A stretch of 38,292 bases of DNA from Cypionkella sp. (GTDB lineage Bacteria > Pseudomonadota > Alphaproteobacteria > Rhodobacterales > Rhodobacteraceae). This document shows, piece by piece, positions 1-8,214 of the stretch; within the stretch, counting starts at the first letter, position 1, and each line of letters opens with the position of its first letter. The stretch covers positions 1 to 38,292 of the forward strand of contig NZ_JAQGKQ010000042.1 in NCBI RefSeq assembly GCF_028290025.1. Direction: 5' to 3'. The notes under the pieces were generated by a model. The model was not told where the DNA came from, searched no databases, and saw only the letters and a list, made by a program, of their open reading frames with translations. Position numbers and translations under genes: made by a program.

Positions 1-32
1 ATTACCCACAGGTAAAAAAAGTTTCTTCACAG

Positions 33-60
33 TTGACGAAATGTTTTGCCGTGATAGCGT
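33..60 (+). promoter_or_regulatory. possible promoter of the mgs operon
   Basis: A TTGACG hexamer at 33-38 resembles a sigma-70 -35 box. A weak -10 (TAGCGT, 55-60) follows with a 16-bp spacer. The ribosome binding site GAGGAG lies just before the mgsA start at 93. The -10 is poor, so this is only a candidate. Confidence 0.3.
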
Positions 61-92
61 AAGCGCAACCTGCAACTGCGAGGAGTAGCACT

Positions 93-989
93 ATGTGCGG
101 AATCGTCGGTCTTTTCCTGAAAGACCCCAAGCTAGAGCCTCACTTGGGCGCGATGCTCACCGATATGCTGATCACAATGACAGATCGCGGTCCCGACAGC
201 GCCGGAATCGCGATCTATTCCGAGGGCAAAGTCGGCCACGGCAAGCTGACCGTGCAATCGGCGACCCCCGACGTTGATTTCAAAAACCTCGACGCCGATT
301 TGGGTGCGGCTTTGGGCCAACCCGTGCTGATGCTGGTGAAATCCACCCACGCCGTGCTGGAAGTCCCCGCAGGTCAACTTGACGCCGCCCGCTCCGCCCT
401 GCGCGAGATCCGCCCCAGCGTTAAAGTGATGTCGTCGGGCGAAGGCATTGAAATCTACAAAGAAGTAGGCTTGCCGAAAGACGTGGCCTCCCGCTTTGAA
501 ATCGCCAAAATGCACGGCACCCACGGCATCGGTCACACCCGTATGGCCACCGAATCCGCCGTCACCACGATGGGCGCGCATCCATTCTCTACCGGGGCCG
601 ATCAGTGCCTCGTGCACAACGGCTCGCTATCAAACCACAACGGCGTCCGCCGCGTGCTGAAACAAGCGGGCATGACGTTCGAGACTGAAAACGACACCGA
701 AGTCGGCGCGGCTTTCGTCAGCCACAAACTCCAACAGGGTGAGACTTTGGGCCAAGCCCTAGAAGCCACCCTCACCGATCTTGACGGCTTTTTCACCTTT
801 GTCGTCGGCACCAAAGACGGCTTCGGCGTGGTGCGTGATCCGATCGCCTGCAAACCCGCCGTGATGGCCGAAACCGATCAATACGTCGCCTTCGGTTCCG
901 AATACCGCGCCCTCGTCAACCTGCCGGGCATCGAAACCGCCCGCGTATGGGAACCCGAGCCCGCCACCGTCTACTTCTGGGAACGCTGA
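93..989 (+). CDS. mgsA: N-methylglutamate synthase subunit A (class II glutamine amidotransferase-like)
   Basis: 298 residues, starting MCGIVGLF. Cys2, exposed after Met removal, is the N-terminal nucleophile of class II (Ntn) glutamine amidotransferases. The family motifs RGPDSAG (near residue 34), GHTRMAT and HNGSLSNH are all present. Proteins of this size (GlxB/MgsA) are the amidotransferase-like subunit of a split glutamate-synthase-type enzyme. In the N-methylglutamate pathway, MgsABC makes N-methylglutamate from methylamine (via gamma-glutamylmethylamide or glutamate). A GAGGAG ribosome binding site precedes the ATG. mgsB starts 2 bp after its stop, so they are one operon. The assignment to methylamine metabolism rather than a generic GlxB role rests on the adjacent gmaS and tmm. 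Confidence 0.88.
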   Translation: MCGIVGLFLKDPKLEPHLGAMLTDMLITMTDRGPDSAGIAIYSEGKVGHGKLTVQSATPDVDFKNLDADLGAALGQPVLMLVKSTHAVLEVPAGQLDAARSALREIRPSVKVMSSGEGIEIYKEVGLPKDVASRFEIAKMHGTHGIGHTRMATESAVTTMGAHPFSTGADQCLVHNGSLSNHNGVRRVLKQAGMTFETENDTEVGAAFVSHKLQQGETLGQALEATLTDLDGFFTFVVGTKDGFGVVRDPIACKPAVMAETDQYVAFGSEYRALVNLPGIETARVWEPEPATVYFWER

Positions 990-991
990 AC

Positions 992-1681
992 ATGCAGACT
1001 TTCGACCTTGAAGCGCAAGGCTTGCGCGCGCTCAATCAGGCCCTCCATAACCTGAAAGGCCAGACCAACCAGACCGCATGGGAAGTCGTAAACCCCAAAG
1101 GCAGCCACGCGATCGCGGTAGGCGTTGATGCCCCCATCGACATTACCGTGCGCGGATCAACCGGCTACTACTGCGCCGGCATGAACAAACAAGCCACCAT
1201 CCGCGTCAAAGGCTCGGCTGGCCCCGGCGTCGCTGAAAACATGATGTCTGGCACCGTGATCATCGACGGCGACGCCAGCCAATATGCCGGAGCCACCGGG
1301 CGCGGCGGCCTCTTGGTGATCAAAGGCAACGCCTCGTCGCGCTGCGGCATTTCGATGAAAGGCATCGACATCGTCGTGCACGGCAACATCGGCCACATGT
1401 CGTGTTTCATGGCGCAATCCGGCAACATGCTTGTGCTAGGCGATGCAGGCGACGCGCTGGGCGACTCGCTCTACGAGGCCCACCTTTTCGTACGTGGCAC
1501 CGTCAAATCCCTCGGCACCGACTGTATCGAGAAAGAAATGCGCCCCGAACACCTCGCCATCATCGCCGACTTGCTTAAACGCGGCGAAGCCGACCACCTT
1601 GCAAAGCCCTCGGATTTCAAACGCTACGGCTCCGCCCGCAAACTCTACACATTCAACATCGACAACGCGTCGTCGTACTGA
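992..1681 (+). CDS. mgsB: N-methylglutamate synthase subunit B (GXGXG/glutamate synthase domain 3-like)
   Basis: 229 residues starting MQTFDLEAQG. The frame is open further upstream to 947, but ATG 992 fits the tight spacing after mgsA (stop at 989) and the family's N-terminus. The protein is a right-handed beta-helix GXGXG domain like the C-terminal domain of the glutamate synthase large subunit. Glycine-rich turns recur, for example ATGRGGLLVIKGNASSRCG and VVHGNIGHMS. In GltB this domain is structural and couples the active sites; here it is a free-standing subunit (GlxC/MgsB). It lies between the amidotransferase-like and FMN subunits, as expected for mgsABC. Confidence 0.87.
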   Translation: MQTFDLEAQGLRALNQALHNLKGQTNQTAWEVVNPKGSHAIAVGVDAPIDITVRGSTGYYCAGMNKQATIRVKGSAGPGVAENMMSGTVIIDGDASQYAGATGRGGLLVIKGNASSRCGISMKGIDIVVHGNIGHMSCFMAQSGNMLVLGDAGDALGDSLYEAHLFVRGTVKSLGTDCIEKEMRPEHLAIIADLLKRGEADHLAKPSDFKRYGSARKLYTFNIDNASSY

Positions 1682-1688
1682 GGCATAT

Positions 1689-3014
1689 ATGAGCGATTTT
1701 CCCCATACCCCGCCGAAGCAAAGCTGGACCTATTCCAACGACGTCAACGCCGAAATCCGCCGCGCAGCAGCCACCGGGATTTACGACATTCGCGGCGGCG
1801 GTTCCAAACGCAAACTGCCGCATTTCGATGACCTGTTGTTCCTCGGCGCGTCCATCTCCCGCTACCCGCTCGAAGGCTACCGCGAGAAATGCGCCACCGA
1901 CGTCTGGCTCGGCACCCGCTACGCCAAAAAACCCATCCACCTCGACATCCCCGTCACCATCGCAGGCATGTCGTTCGGCGCACTCTCTGGCCCCGCCAAA
2001 GAAGCCCTCGGGCGCGGCGCTTCTGCCGCTGGCACCTCCACCACCACAGGTGATGGCGGCATGACCGAAGAAGAACGCGGCCACTCCAACACCCTTGTTT
2101 ACCAGTATCTGCCAAGCCGCTACGGCATGAACCCCGACGACCTCCGCCGCGCTGATGCCATCGAAGTTGTCGTCGGCCAAGGTGCAAAACCCGGCGGCGG
2201 CGGTATGCTTCTGGGCCAAAAGATCTCCGACCGCGTTGCCAAAATGCGCAACCTTCCCAAAGGCATCGACCAACGCTCTGCCTGCCGCCACCCCGACTGG
2301 ACCGGCCCGGATGATCTGGAAATCAAGATCATGGAGATCCGCGAGATCACCGACTGGGAGAAACCGATCTACGTCAAGATCGGCGGCGCGCGCCCCTATT
2401 ACGACACCGCCCTCGCCGTCAAAGCTGGCGCTGATGTAGTGGTGCTCGACGGTATGCAAGGCGGCACCGCGGCCACCCAAGACGTGTTCATCGAAAACGT
2501 CGGTATGCCGATCCTCGCCTGCATCCCGCTGGCGGTCAAAGCTCTGCAAGACCTCGGGATGCACCGCAAAGTGCAGCTGATCGTCTCTGGCGGCATCCGC
2601 ACCGGCGCGGACGTGGCAAAAGCCATGGCGCTGGGCGCTGATGCCGTCGCCATCGGCACCGCCGCGCTGATCGCGCTGGGTGATAACGACCCGCAATGGG
2701 AATCCGCATACAACAAACTCGGCACCACCGCGGGCGCTTACGATGATTGGCACGAGGGCAAAGACCCCGCAGGCATCACCACACAAGACCCCGAGCTTTT
2801 CAATCGCTTCGACCCCATCCTCGGCGGCCGCCGCCTGAAAAACTACCTGAAGGTGTTGACGCTGGAAGCCCAAACCATCGCGCGGGCTTGCGGTAAAAAC
2901 CACCTGCACAATCTAGAGCCCGAAGACCTCTGCGCGCTGACCATCGAAGGCGCTGCCATGGCGGGCGTTCCGCTGGCCGGCACAAATTGGATTCCCGGCA
3001 AAAACGGTTTTTAA
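1689..3014 (+). CDS. mgsC: N-methylglutamate synthase subunit C (FMN-binding glutamate synthase domain)
   Basis: 441 residues from ATG 1689 (MSDFPHTPP). The reading frame is open upstream to 1443, but that part overlaps mgsB out of frame and is not convincing. The protein is the FMN and Fe-S (alpha/beta)8-barrel domain of glutamate synthase (GlxD/MgsC). Visible motifs are GMSFGALSGPAKEALGRGA, TGDGGM, the GQGAKPGGGGML loop, KIGGARPYYD and the FMN-phosphate region GGIRTGADVAKAMALGADAVAIGTA. It would carry out the reductive amination step of N-methylglutamate synthesis. It sits 7 bp after mgsB and 67 bp before gmaS. Confidence 0.88.
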   Translation: MSDFPHTPPKQSWTYSNDVNAEIRRAAATGIYDIRGGGSKRKLPHFDDLLFLGASISRYPLEGYREKCATDVWLGTRYAKKPIHLDIPVTIAGMSFGALSGPAKEALGRGASAAGTSTTTGDGGMTEEERGHSNTLVYQYLPSRYGMNPDDLRRADAIEVVVGQGAKPGGGGMLLGQKISDRVAKMRNLPKGIDQRSACRHPDWTGPDDLEIKIMEIREITDWEKPIYVKIGGARPYYDTALAVKAGADVVVLDGMQGGTAATQDVFIENVGMPILACIPLAVKALQDLGMHRKVQLIVSGGIRTGADVAKAMALGADAVAIGTAALIALGDNDPQWESAYNKLGTTAGAYDDWHEGKDPAGITTQDPELFNRFDPILGGRRLKNYLKVLTLEAQTIARACGKNHLHNLEPEDLCALTIEGAAMAGVPLAGTNWIPGKNGF

Positions 3015-3025
3015 TCTAAGCTATG

Positions 3026-3049
3026 GCGGGCCTGAACAATCGGGCCCGC
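3026..3049 (+). other. intercistronic hairpin between mgsC and gmaS
   Basis: GCGGGCC (3026-3032) pairs with GGCCCGC (3043-3049) across a 10-nt loop in the 67-bp gap between mgsC and gmaS. No T-tract follows, so it is more likely an RNA-stability or partial attenuation element than a terminator. Confidence 0.4.
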
Positions 3050-3081
3050 GTCAAAACATAAAGACGACAGGGAGTGACCAG

Positions 3082-4389
3082 ATGGTCCAAGATCTAGCCG
3101 CCTATGCCAAGGAAAAAGGCGTTAAATATTTCATGATCAGCTACACCGACTTGTTCGGTGCGCAGCGCGCCAAACTGGTGCCAGCGCAAGCGATCAGTGA
3201 TATGGCCGTCGATGGCGCAGGCTTTGCGGGCTTCGCCACTTGGCTCGATTTGACCGCCGCCCACCCCGACATGATGGCCGTGCCGGATGCTTCATCTGTC
3301 ACTCAACTGCCGTGGAAAAAAGAGGTCGCTTGGCTCGCGTCTAACTGCGTGATGGAGGGCAAGCCCGTCGCTCAAGCCCCGCGCAATGTGCTGCGTAAAC
3401 TGGTCGATGAGGCCGCGAAAGAAGGTTTGCGCGTTAAAACTGGCGTCGAGCCGGAGTTTTTCTTGCTAACCCCAGAAGGCGATAAAATCGCCGATCCCTA
3501 TGATAACGCAGAAAAACCCTGCTACGACCAGCAAGCGATGATGCGGCAATACGATGTGATCTCGGAAGTCTGCGATTACATGCTGGAACTTGGCTGGGAA
3601 GCCTACCAAAACGACCACGAAGACGCGACCGGCCAGTATGAGATGAACTGGAAATACGACGACGTTTTGCAGACCGCCGACAAGCACAGCTTCTTCAAAT
3701 TCATGATGAAATCGGTGGCCGAAAAGCACGGCCTGCGCTGCACCTTTATGCCAAAACCGTTCAAAGGTCTCACGGGTTCAGGCTGCCACGCGCATATCTC
3801 GGTCTGGGATTTGGAAGGCAAAACCAACGCGTTCTCCGATGATACCAAAGAACTCGGCCTGTCCGACCGTGGCCGCAACTTCCTCGGCGGCATTATGAAA
3901 CATGCCAGCGCCTTGGCCGCAATCTGCAACCCAACCGTCAACAGCTACAAGCGCATCAACGCGCCGCGCACCTCGTCGGGTGCTACTTGGGCACCGAATA
4001 CGGTGACCTGGACAGGCAACAACCGCACCCACATGGTCCGCGTTCCGGGGCCGGGCCGGTTTGAGTTGCGCCTGCCCGATGGCGCGGCGAACCCCTACTT
4101 GATGCAAGCCGTGATCCTCGCCGCTGGCCTCGACGGCGTGCGCACCAAAGCCGACCCCGGTCCGCGCTATGACATTGATATGTATACCCAAGGTCAGACC
4201 GTGACGGGTGCGCCAAAGCTGCCGCTGAACCTGCTGGATGCTTTGCGCGACTACGACAAAGACACCACTCTGAAGGCCGCAATGGGCGAAGAATTTTCCG
4301 CCGCCTATCTGAAACTCAAAGGCAAAGAGTGGGACAGCTACGTCAGCCATTTTTCAAAATGGGAACACGAAAACACCCTCGACATCTAA
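3082..4389 (+). CDS. gmaS: gamma-glutamylmethylamide synthetase (type III glutamine synthetase-like)
   Basis: 435 residues, the usual length of GmaS. It belongs to the glutamine synthetase fold: KTGVEPEFFLL carries metal-ligand glutamate, GSGCHAHISVWD is the metal/ATP histidine motif, and NSYKRINAPRTSSGATW and GRFELRLPDGAANPYL match the catalytic C-terminal half. GmaS joins monomethylamine to glutamate at the cost of ATP, giving gamma-glutamylmethylamide, the first step of the indirect methylamine pathway. GGGAG lies upstream of ATG 3082. Location right after mgsABC and facing tmm supports GmaS over ordinary GlnA or the GlnT of ammonium assimilation. The N-methylglutamate dehydrogenase genes are not in the window. 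Confidence 0.88.
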   Translation: MVQDLAAYAKEKGVKYFMISYTDLFGAQRAKLVPAQAISDMAVDGAGFAGFATWLDLTAAHPDMMAVPDASSVTQLPWKKEVAWLASNCVMEGKPVAQAPRNVLRKLVDEAAKEGLRVKTGVEPEFFLLTPEGDKIADPYDNAEKPCYDQQAMMRQYDVISEVCDYMLELGWEAYQNDHEDATGQYEMNWKYDDVLQTADKHSFFKFMMKSVAEKHGLRCTFMPKPFKGLTGSGCHAHISVWDLEGKTNAFSDDTKELGLSDRGRNFLGGIMKHASALAAICNPTVNSYKRINAPRTSSGATWAPNTVTWTGNNRTHMVRVPGPGRFELRLPDGAANPYLMQAVILAAGLDGVRTKADPGPRYDIDMYTQGQTVTGAPKLPLNLLDALRDYDKDTTLKAAMGEEFSAAYLKLKGKEWDSYVSHFSKWEHENTLDI

Positions 4390-4395
4390 GCAAAA

Positions 4396-4425
4396 GGGAG
4401 TGCTGGGCCAAACCCCAGCACTCCC
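4396..4425 (+). terminator. stem-loop downstream of gmaS
   Basis: A 12-bp perfect stem, GGGAGTGCTGGG (4396-4407) with its complement at 4414-4425, begins 7 bp after the gmaS stop. There is no T-tract, so termination may depend on the second hairpin downstream. Confidence 0.55.
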
Positions 4426-4446
4426 CAAACAACCTCATCTGTCCTT

Positions 4447-4499
4447 AAATATCCCCGCCGGAGGCTCCTTACCTATAAGAGCCTCCGGCGGGGATATTT
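4447..4499. repeat. perfect 21-bp-arm palindrome between convergent gmaS and tmm
   Basis: Left arm 4447-4467 and right arm 4479-4499 are exact inverse complements (core ATATCCCCGCCGGAGG), separated by an 11-nt loop. The left arm starts AAAT and the right arm ends ATTT, so on either strand the stem is followed by a short T run. It is well placed as a bidirectional terminator between gmaS (+) and tmm (-). Confidence 0.75.
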
Positions 4500-4620
4500 G
4501 AGCAGAGAGGATGGCCAAAAGCACGGCTTGGTTAACCGTCTATGAATGTACGCTCACAAGCCCTTGATTCATATAGAGCGCCACCCTTGTCCACACGTGG
4601 CGCCCCCAGAACCCTCGACT

Positions 4621-5964
4621 TCAATTCCGCAAGTAAGCCTCCAAACTGTCCTCCAGCGCATCCTTCCAAGGCGTGTGATGCACCGGAGCCATCGTGCCAG
4701 TGATCACCGATTTATAGGCATGGTTGCGGAAGGTCATAATCCCGGCCTTCTTGTGTTCCTTCCACTCAAAGAACGCCTCGCAAGCCCCATCGACATCAAA
4801 GCTGGGATAATCCGTCTCAGCGTTCAATTCCTTGACGTAATCGCCCTGATAGTGGATCGCATCATGCGCGTCCTTGCCCGCATCCTCGCGCGCCACCCGG
4901 TCCGCCACATCCGCCAGCATGACCGCCTTCTCCGCAGGCAACACGATCCGCCCCAAGATCACATCGCGCACCCACCAAGCCTGCGCGTCGAACATATTAA
5001 AGGTGAACCACTGATCCTGCATGCCGAGATAGAACAGCTTAGGATTATTCAGCCAAGCCACCCCCTTATACAAATCCGCCGCAGCCAACCTATTCGCCGT
5101 TTTCAGCCGCAGATCGTCCGGCAAGAACGGGAAGTGATGCTTATATCCGGTGCAAAGAATGATCGCATCCACCCGCTTACTGGTGCCATCCTTGAAGTAG
5201 GCGGTCGTCTCATCCACCCGTTCCAACGCCGGAACCTCAACGAAGTTATCCGGCCAGTCATACCCCAAAGGGGCGTTCCGATAGGCCACCGTGATCGACT
5301 TCGCACCGTATTTCCAGCACTGCGAGCCGATATCCTCCGCCGAATAGCTTGACCCAAGCAGCAGAATATCCTTGCCGTTAAACTCCATCGCATCGCGGAA
5401 ATCATGCGCGTGCAGCACCCTGCCACCAAATTTATCAAACCCCGGATATTCCGGCACGTTTGGCGTGGAAAAATGTCCGGAGGCGACAATCACATTGTCG
5501 AACTCCTCCTCGTACATCCGGTCGGTTTTCATATCATGCGCAGTGACGGTAAAATTGCCCTTGGCCTCATTGTATTTCACAAACCGCACCGGGGTCGAAA
5601 ACCGAATCCAATCGCGCACGCCAGCCTTTACCACTCGGCCCTGAATATAGTCGAACAGCACAGCTCGCGGCGGGTAAGAGGCGATCTGCTTGCCGAAATG
5701 TTCCTCAAAGGAATAATCTGCAAATTCAAGGCCCTCCTTCGGCCCATTCGACCAAAGATAGCGATACATCGAGCTGTGAACCGGCTCGCCATTCTCATCC
5801 AGACCCGTGCGCCAAGTGTAGTTCCACAATCCCCCCCAGTTCGACTGCTTCTCAAAACACACCACTTCAGGGATCTCCGCACCTGCCAGCTTGGCCGATT
5901 GAAATGCCCGCAACTGCGCCAAACCCGACGGCCCCGCGCCGATCACTGCCACACGTTTTGCCAT
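4621..5964 (-). CDS. tmm: trimethylamine monooxygenase (flavin-containing monooxygenase family)
   Basis: 447 residues. The FAD-binding motif GAGPSGL is at residues 9-15, the FMO signature [12 protein letters not shown] is present, and the NADPH-binding motif GSSYSAED follows. Length and sequence match bacterial Tmm, which oxidises trimethylamine (and related amines or sulfides) to the N-oxide with NADPH and O2 in the cytoplasm. Its neighbourhood with gmaS and mgsABC is the roseobacter methylamine arrangement. It is convergent with gmaS and diverges from the ureohydrolase at 6188. The TMAO demethylase gene (tdm) is not in the window. Confidence in the family is very high and in the TMA substrate high, from context. 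Confidence 0.9.
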   Translation of the reverse strand: MAKRVAVIGAGPSGLAQLRAFQSAKLAGAEIPEVVCFEKQSNWGGLWNYTWRTGLDENGEPVHSSMYRYLWSNGPKEGLEFADYSFEEHFGKQIASYPPRAVLFDYIQGRVVKAGVRDWIRFSTPVRFVKYNEAKGNFTVTAHDMKTDRMYEEEFDNVIVASGHFSTPNVPEYPGFDKFGGRVLHAHDFRDAMEFNGKDILLLGSSYSAEDIGSQCWKYGAKSITVAYRNAPLGYDWPDNFVEVPALERVDETTAYFKDGTSKRVDAIILCTGYKHHFPFLPDDLRLKTANRLAAADLYKGVAWLNNPKLFYLGMQDQWFTFNMFDAQAWWVRDVILGRIVLPAEKAVMLADVADRVAREDAGKDAHDAIHYQGDYVKELNAETDYPSFDVDGACEAFFEWKEHKKAGIMTFRNHAYKSVITGTMAPVHHTPWKDALEDSLEAYLRN

Positions 5965-6048
5965 GTTTTCCTCCGAGTTGTCGCGCCCTCTTCGGGCTGC
6001 ATTCTGTTGAAAACAGGCTAACGAGACTTGCGCAGCAGTGTCAAATTA

Positions 6049-6065
6049 TTTTCCTCGCGGGAAAA
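6049..6065. promoter_or_regulatory. inverted repeat in the tmm / ureohydrolase divergent region
   Basis: TTTTCC-N5-GGAAAA lies at 6049-6065 in the 223-bp gap between the divergent starts of tmm (5964) and the ureohydrolase (6188). A second small palindrome, CTGTT-N3-AACAG, is at 6004-6016. Either could be an operator. No matching regulator is identifiable in the window. The rest of the gap shows only the GAGGAG ribosome binding site at about 6173. Confidence 0.35.
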
Positions 6066-6187
6066 AGCTCGGTATCACCAGAGTTGGCTACTGTCTAAAA
6101 TTTTGGCGTGAGCAGGCGTCATTAAGCCCTTCCCACCGCTTGCCGCTTGCCGCTAAGCTGCGACCATTATTTGAGGAGACGCAAAAA

Positions 6188-7147
6188 ATGTCCGATTTCA
6201 ACCAGCCACTTGGCGGCAACGAGATGGCGCGCTTCGGCGGGCCAGCTACGATGATGCGGTTGCCGACACAGGAAACCGCCGCCGGTTTGGATGTGGCGTT
6301 TATCGGTATTCCGATGGATATCGGCACGTCGAACCGTTCGGGCACCCGGCATGGTCCGCGGCAAATCCGTGATGAATCCCGGATGCTGCGCCCGTTCAAT
6401 ATGGCGACCGGAGCGGCTCCCTTTGATCATCTTCAGGTCGCCGATATTGGCGATGTGCCGATCAACACGTTTGATCTGAAGAAATCGGTCGATATCATCA
6501 CGGATTACTACAAAGGCGTGTTGGCGCATGGGGCGCTGCCGCTGACTTTGGGCGGTGATCACACCCTGACTTGGCCGATTTTGCGTGCGATCAAGGCCAA
6601 ACACGGCCCCGTTGCGCTGATCCACATCGATGCCCATGCCGATGTGAATGACACGATGTTTGGCGAGAAAGTCGCACACGGTTGCCCCTTCCGGCGCGCT
6701 TGGGAAGACGGCTGTCTGCAAAATGATAAGGTTTTTCAGATCGGTTTGCGTGGCACCGGCTATAGCCTTGATGACTTCGATTGGGGACGCAAAAATGGCT
6801 GGACCGTGGTGCAGGCAGAGCAGTGTTGGTATAAGTCTATGAAGCCATTGATGGCTGAAATTCGCGCCAAAATCGGCGATACGCCGGTGTATATAAGCTA
6901 TGATATCGACAGCCTCGATCCCGCATTTGCGCCCGGCACTGGCACGGTTGAGCCGGGTGGACTTACGATTTGGCAAGCCCTTGAAATCGTACGGGGATGC
7001 GCGGGTCTGAACATCGTCGGCGGCGATCTGGTAGAGGTGTCGCCGCCTTATGATACGTCGGGCAATACTGCGTTGATTGGGGCAAATTTGCTGTATGAAA
7101 TGTTGTGCGTTCTGCCGGGCGTGCCGCAGGGCAGGCATGTCGGCTAA
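6188..7147 (+). CDS. speB: ureohydrolase of the agmatinase (SpeB) family
   Basis: 319 residues from ATG 6188 (MSDFNQPLGG). GAGGAG lies 8-9 bp upstream. The frame is open to 6038, but that extension has no ribosome binding site. Binuclear manganese motifs of the arginase superfamily are complete: GGDHTLTW, DAHADVND and SYDIDSLDPAFAPGTGT. Family members hydrolyse agmatine, guanidinobutyrate, guanidinopropionate or related guanidines to urea and an amine. Which one cannot be read from sequence alone; agmatinase is the default name. It diverges from tmm, so a role in releasing nitrogen from another small amine or guanidine is plausible. Its stop overlaps the convergent DUF1330 stop. Confidence 0.82.
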   Translation: MSDFNQPLGGNEMARFGGPATMMRLPTQETAAGLDVAFIGIPMDIGTSNRSGTRHGPRQIRDESRMLRPFNMATGAAPFDHLQVADIGDVPINTFDLKKSVDIITDYYKGVLAHGALPLTLGGDHTLTWPILRAIKAKHGPVALIHIDAHADVNDTMFGEKVAHGCPFRRAWEDGCLQNDKVFQIGLRGTGYSLDDFDWGRKNGWTVVQAEQCWYKSMKPLMAEIRAKIGDTPVYISYDIDSLDPAFAPGTGTVEPGGLTIWQALEIVRGCAGLNIVGGDLVEVSPPYDTSGNTALIGANLLYEMLCVLPGVPQGRHVG

Positions 7148-7428
7148 AGTCCGTCGAAGATCGTAATCATCACTTCCGCCGCGCTTTCGCGCTGCGCTTT
7201 GGCCGCCTGATACTCGGGCGAAACATAGCACGCCCGCGCCGCAGCAAGATCAGGAAATTCGATCAGCACATGACGATCAAACTTTGCGCCTTCGTGGGTC
7301 TCGGACGCTCCGCCTCGGGCAAGAAACTTGCCGCCAAATTTCGCGAAAGCCTGCGGTGCAAGCGCCTGATATCCCTTATACTGCTCGGGATCGGTGACGG
7401 TGACATGGGCGATCCAATAGGCGGGCAT
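7144..7428 (-). CDS. DUF1330 family protein (dimeric ferredoxin-like fold)
   Basis: 94 residues starting MPAYWIAHVTVTDPEQYKGY, the typical opening of DUF1330. The HVLIEFPDLAAARACYVSPEYQAAKAQR stretch is characteristic of the family. These are small dimeric alpha/beta-barrel proteins of unknown function, structurally like small monooxygenases or isomerases. The longer frame to 7641 is only an open frame through the regulator. The ATG overlaps the TAA of the GntR gene by 1 bp (TAATG), so the two are translationally coupled. Its own stop overlaps the stop of the convergent ureohydrolase. Confidence 0.82.
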   Translation of the reverse strand: MPAYWIAHVTVTDPEQYKGYQALAPQAFAKFGGKFLARGGASETHEGAKFDRHVLIEFPDLAAARACYVSPEYQAAKAQRESAAEVMITIFDGL

Positions 7429-8108
7429 TATTTTGTCTCTTTCAGCAAGCGATAGGCGATTTTCGCGGCTTCTGCCAGGTGGTCGCAAACGGCGAGTGCC
7501 GCGGCCTCGGCATCGTTGGCTATAATCGCATCGCAAATCTGCGCCATCCGCACAGGGCCAGATACGCGCCGATCCGTGGTAGCAAGCGTCATGGCGCGCA
7601 GTCGGCTGATCCGGCCGTTCAGCCGCTGCACCACCTCCCACGCGATGTGATGGCCTGCTGCGCGGAAAATCACTTCGTAAAACCGGGTGGTGGCCGTAAT
7701 CAAAGCCGGGTTTTCATTGGCGGCGGACGCAGTTTCAATAGCTCGCATCGCGGCTTGCAAATCGGCTTTGACGGTCGCATCTGCCAGATCGGCGCAAGTG
7801 GCGGCGGCACTTTGTTCCAAAAGCTGTCTGATTTCATAGATTTGCACGGCCTGTTGCCAATCCATCCGGGCCACAATCGGACCTTTGTTTGGCATAATCT
7901 CAACCAGACCTTCGGCCTCGAGATAGCGTATTGCCTCGCGGACAACCGACCGGCTGACGCCAAGTTGCTCGCAGAGCGTACGCTCTACCAGACGTTCGCC
8001 GGAAGCAAAGCGCCCCGACAGGATCGCGCCGCGCATACGCTCTGACACGATCTCGCGCAGGGTCTGCGGAGGATGTTCAATTTTTAAGTCGGAAAGCGGT
8101 TGGTTCAT
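7428..8108 (-). CDS. GntR-family transcriptional regulator (FadR/FCD subfamily)
   Basis: 226 residues. The N-terminal winged helix spans about 15-75 (LREIVSERMRGAILSGRFASGERL, then the recognition helix LGVSRSVVREAIRYLEAEGLVE). The FCD ligand-binding helical domain spans about 85-215. FCD regulators sense small carboxylic acids, often metal-assisted. The gene diverges from the DUF1185-hydrolase-monooxygenase operon, and a perfect TGGTATACCA palindrome lies between them. It is therefore most likely the local, probably repressing, regulator of that catabolic cassette and of itself. Confidence 0.88.
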   Translation of the reverse strand: MNQPLSDLKIEHPPQTLREIVSERMRGAILSGRFASGERLVERTLCEQLGVSRSVVREAIRYLEAEGLVEIMPNKGPIVARMDWQQAVQIYEIRQLLEQSAAATCADLADATVKADLQAAMRAIETASAANENPALITATTRFYEVIFRAAGHHIAWEVVQRLNGRISRLRAMTLATTDRRVSGPVRMAQICDAIIANDAEAAALAVCDHLAEAAKIAYRLLKETK

Positions 8109-8150
8109 GTGGCAAGACTAGCGAAACTGCGCTGACGGCGCAACTGGTTC

Positions 8151-8176
8151 TTGACATGTCGTATGATGGTATACCA
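8151..8176. promoter_or_regulatory. promoter box and GntR operator between divergent operons
   Basis: TTGACA at 8151-8156 is a good -35 for the plus-strand operon. Just downstream, TGGTATACCA at 8167-8176 is a perfect palindrome of the TGGTnnACCA type bound by FadR/FCD GntR regulators. Binding there would cover the promoter, so repression is the simplest reading. A convincing -10 was not found. Confidence 0.55.
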
Positions 8177-8214
8177 ACATACCAACCAGAGAAACCCAGC
8201 GAATCTGAGGCGCC

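Noticed and set aside
1443..1688. N-terminal extension of mgsC over mgsB
   Set aside because: Out-of-frame reading of the GC-rich mgsB; the ATG at 1689 matches the family start and follows mgsB closely.
1653..2909. 418-codon minus-strand frame opposite mgsC
   Set aside because: It is the antisense shadow of a well-supported gene in GC-rich DNA, with no protein-like motif.
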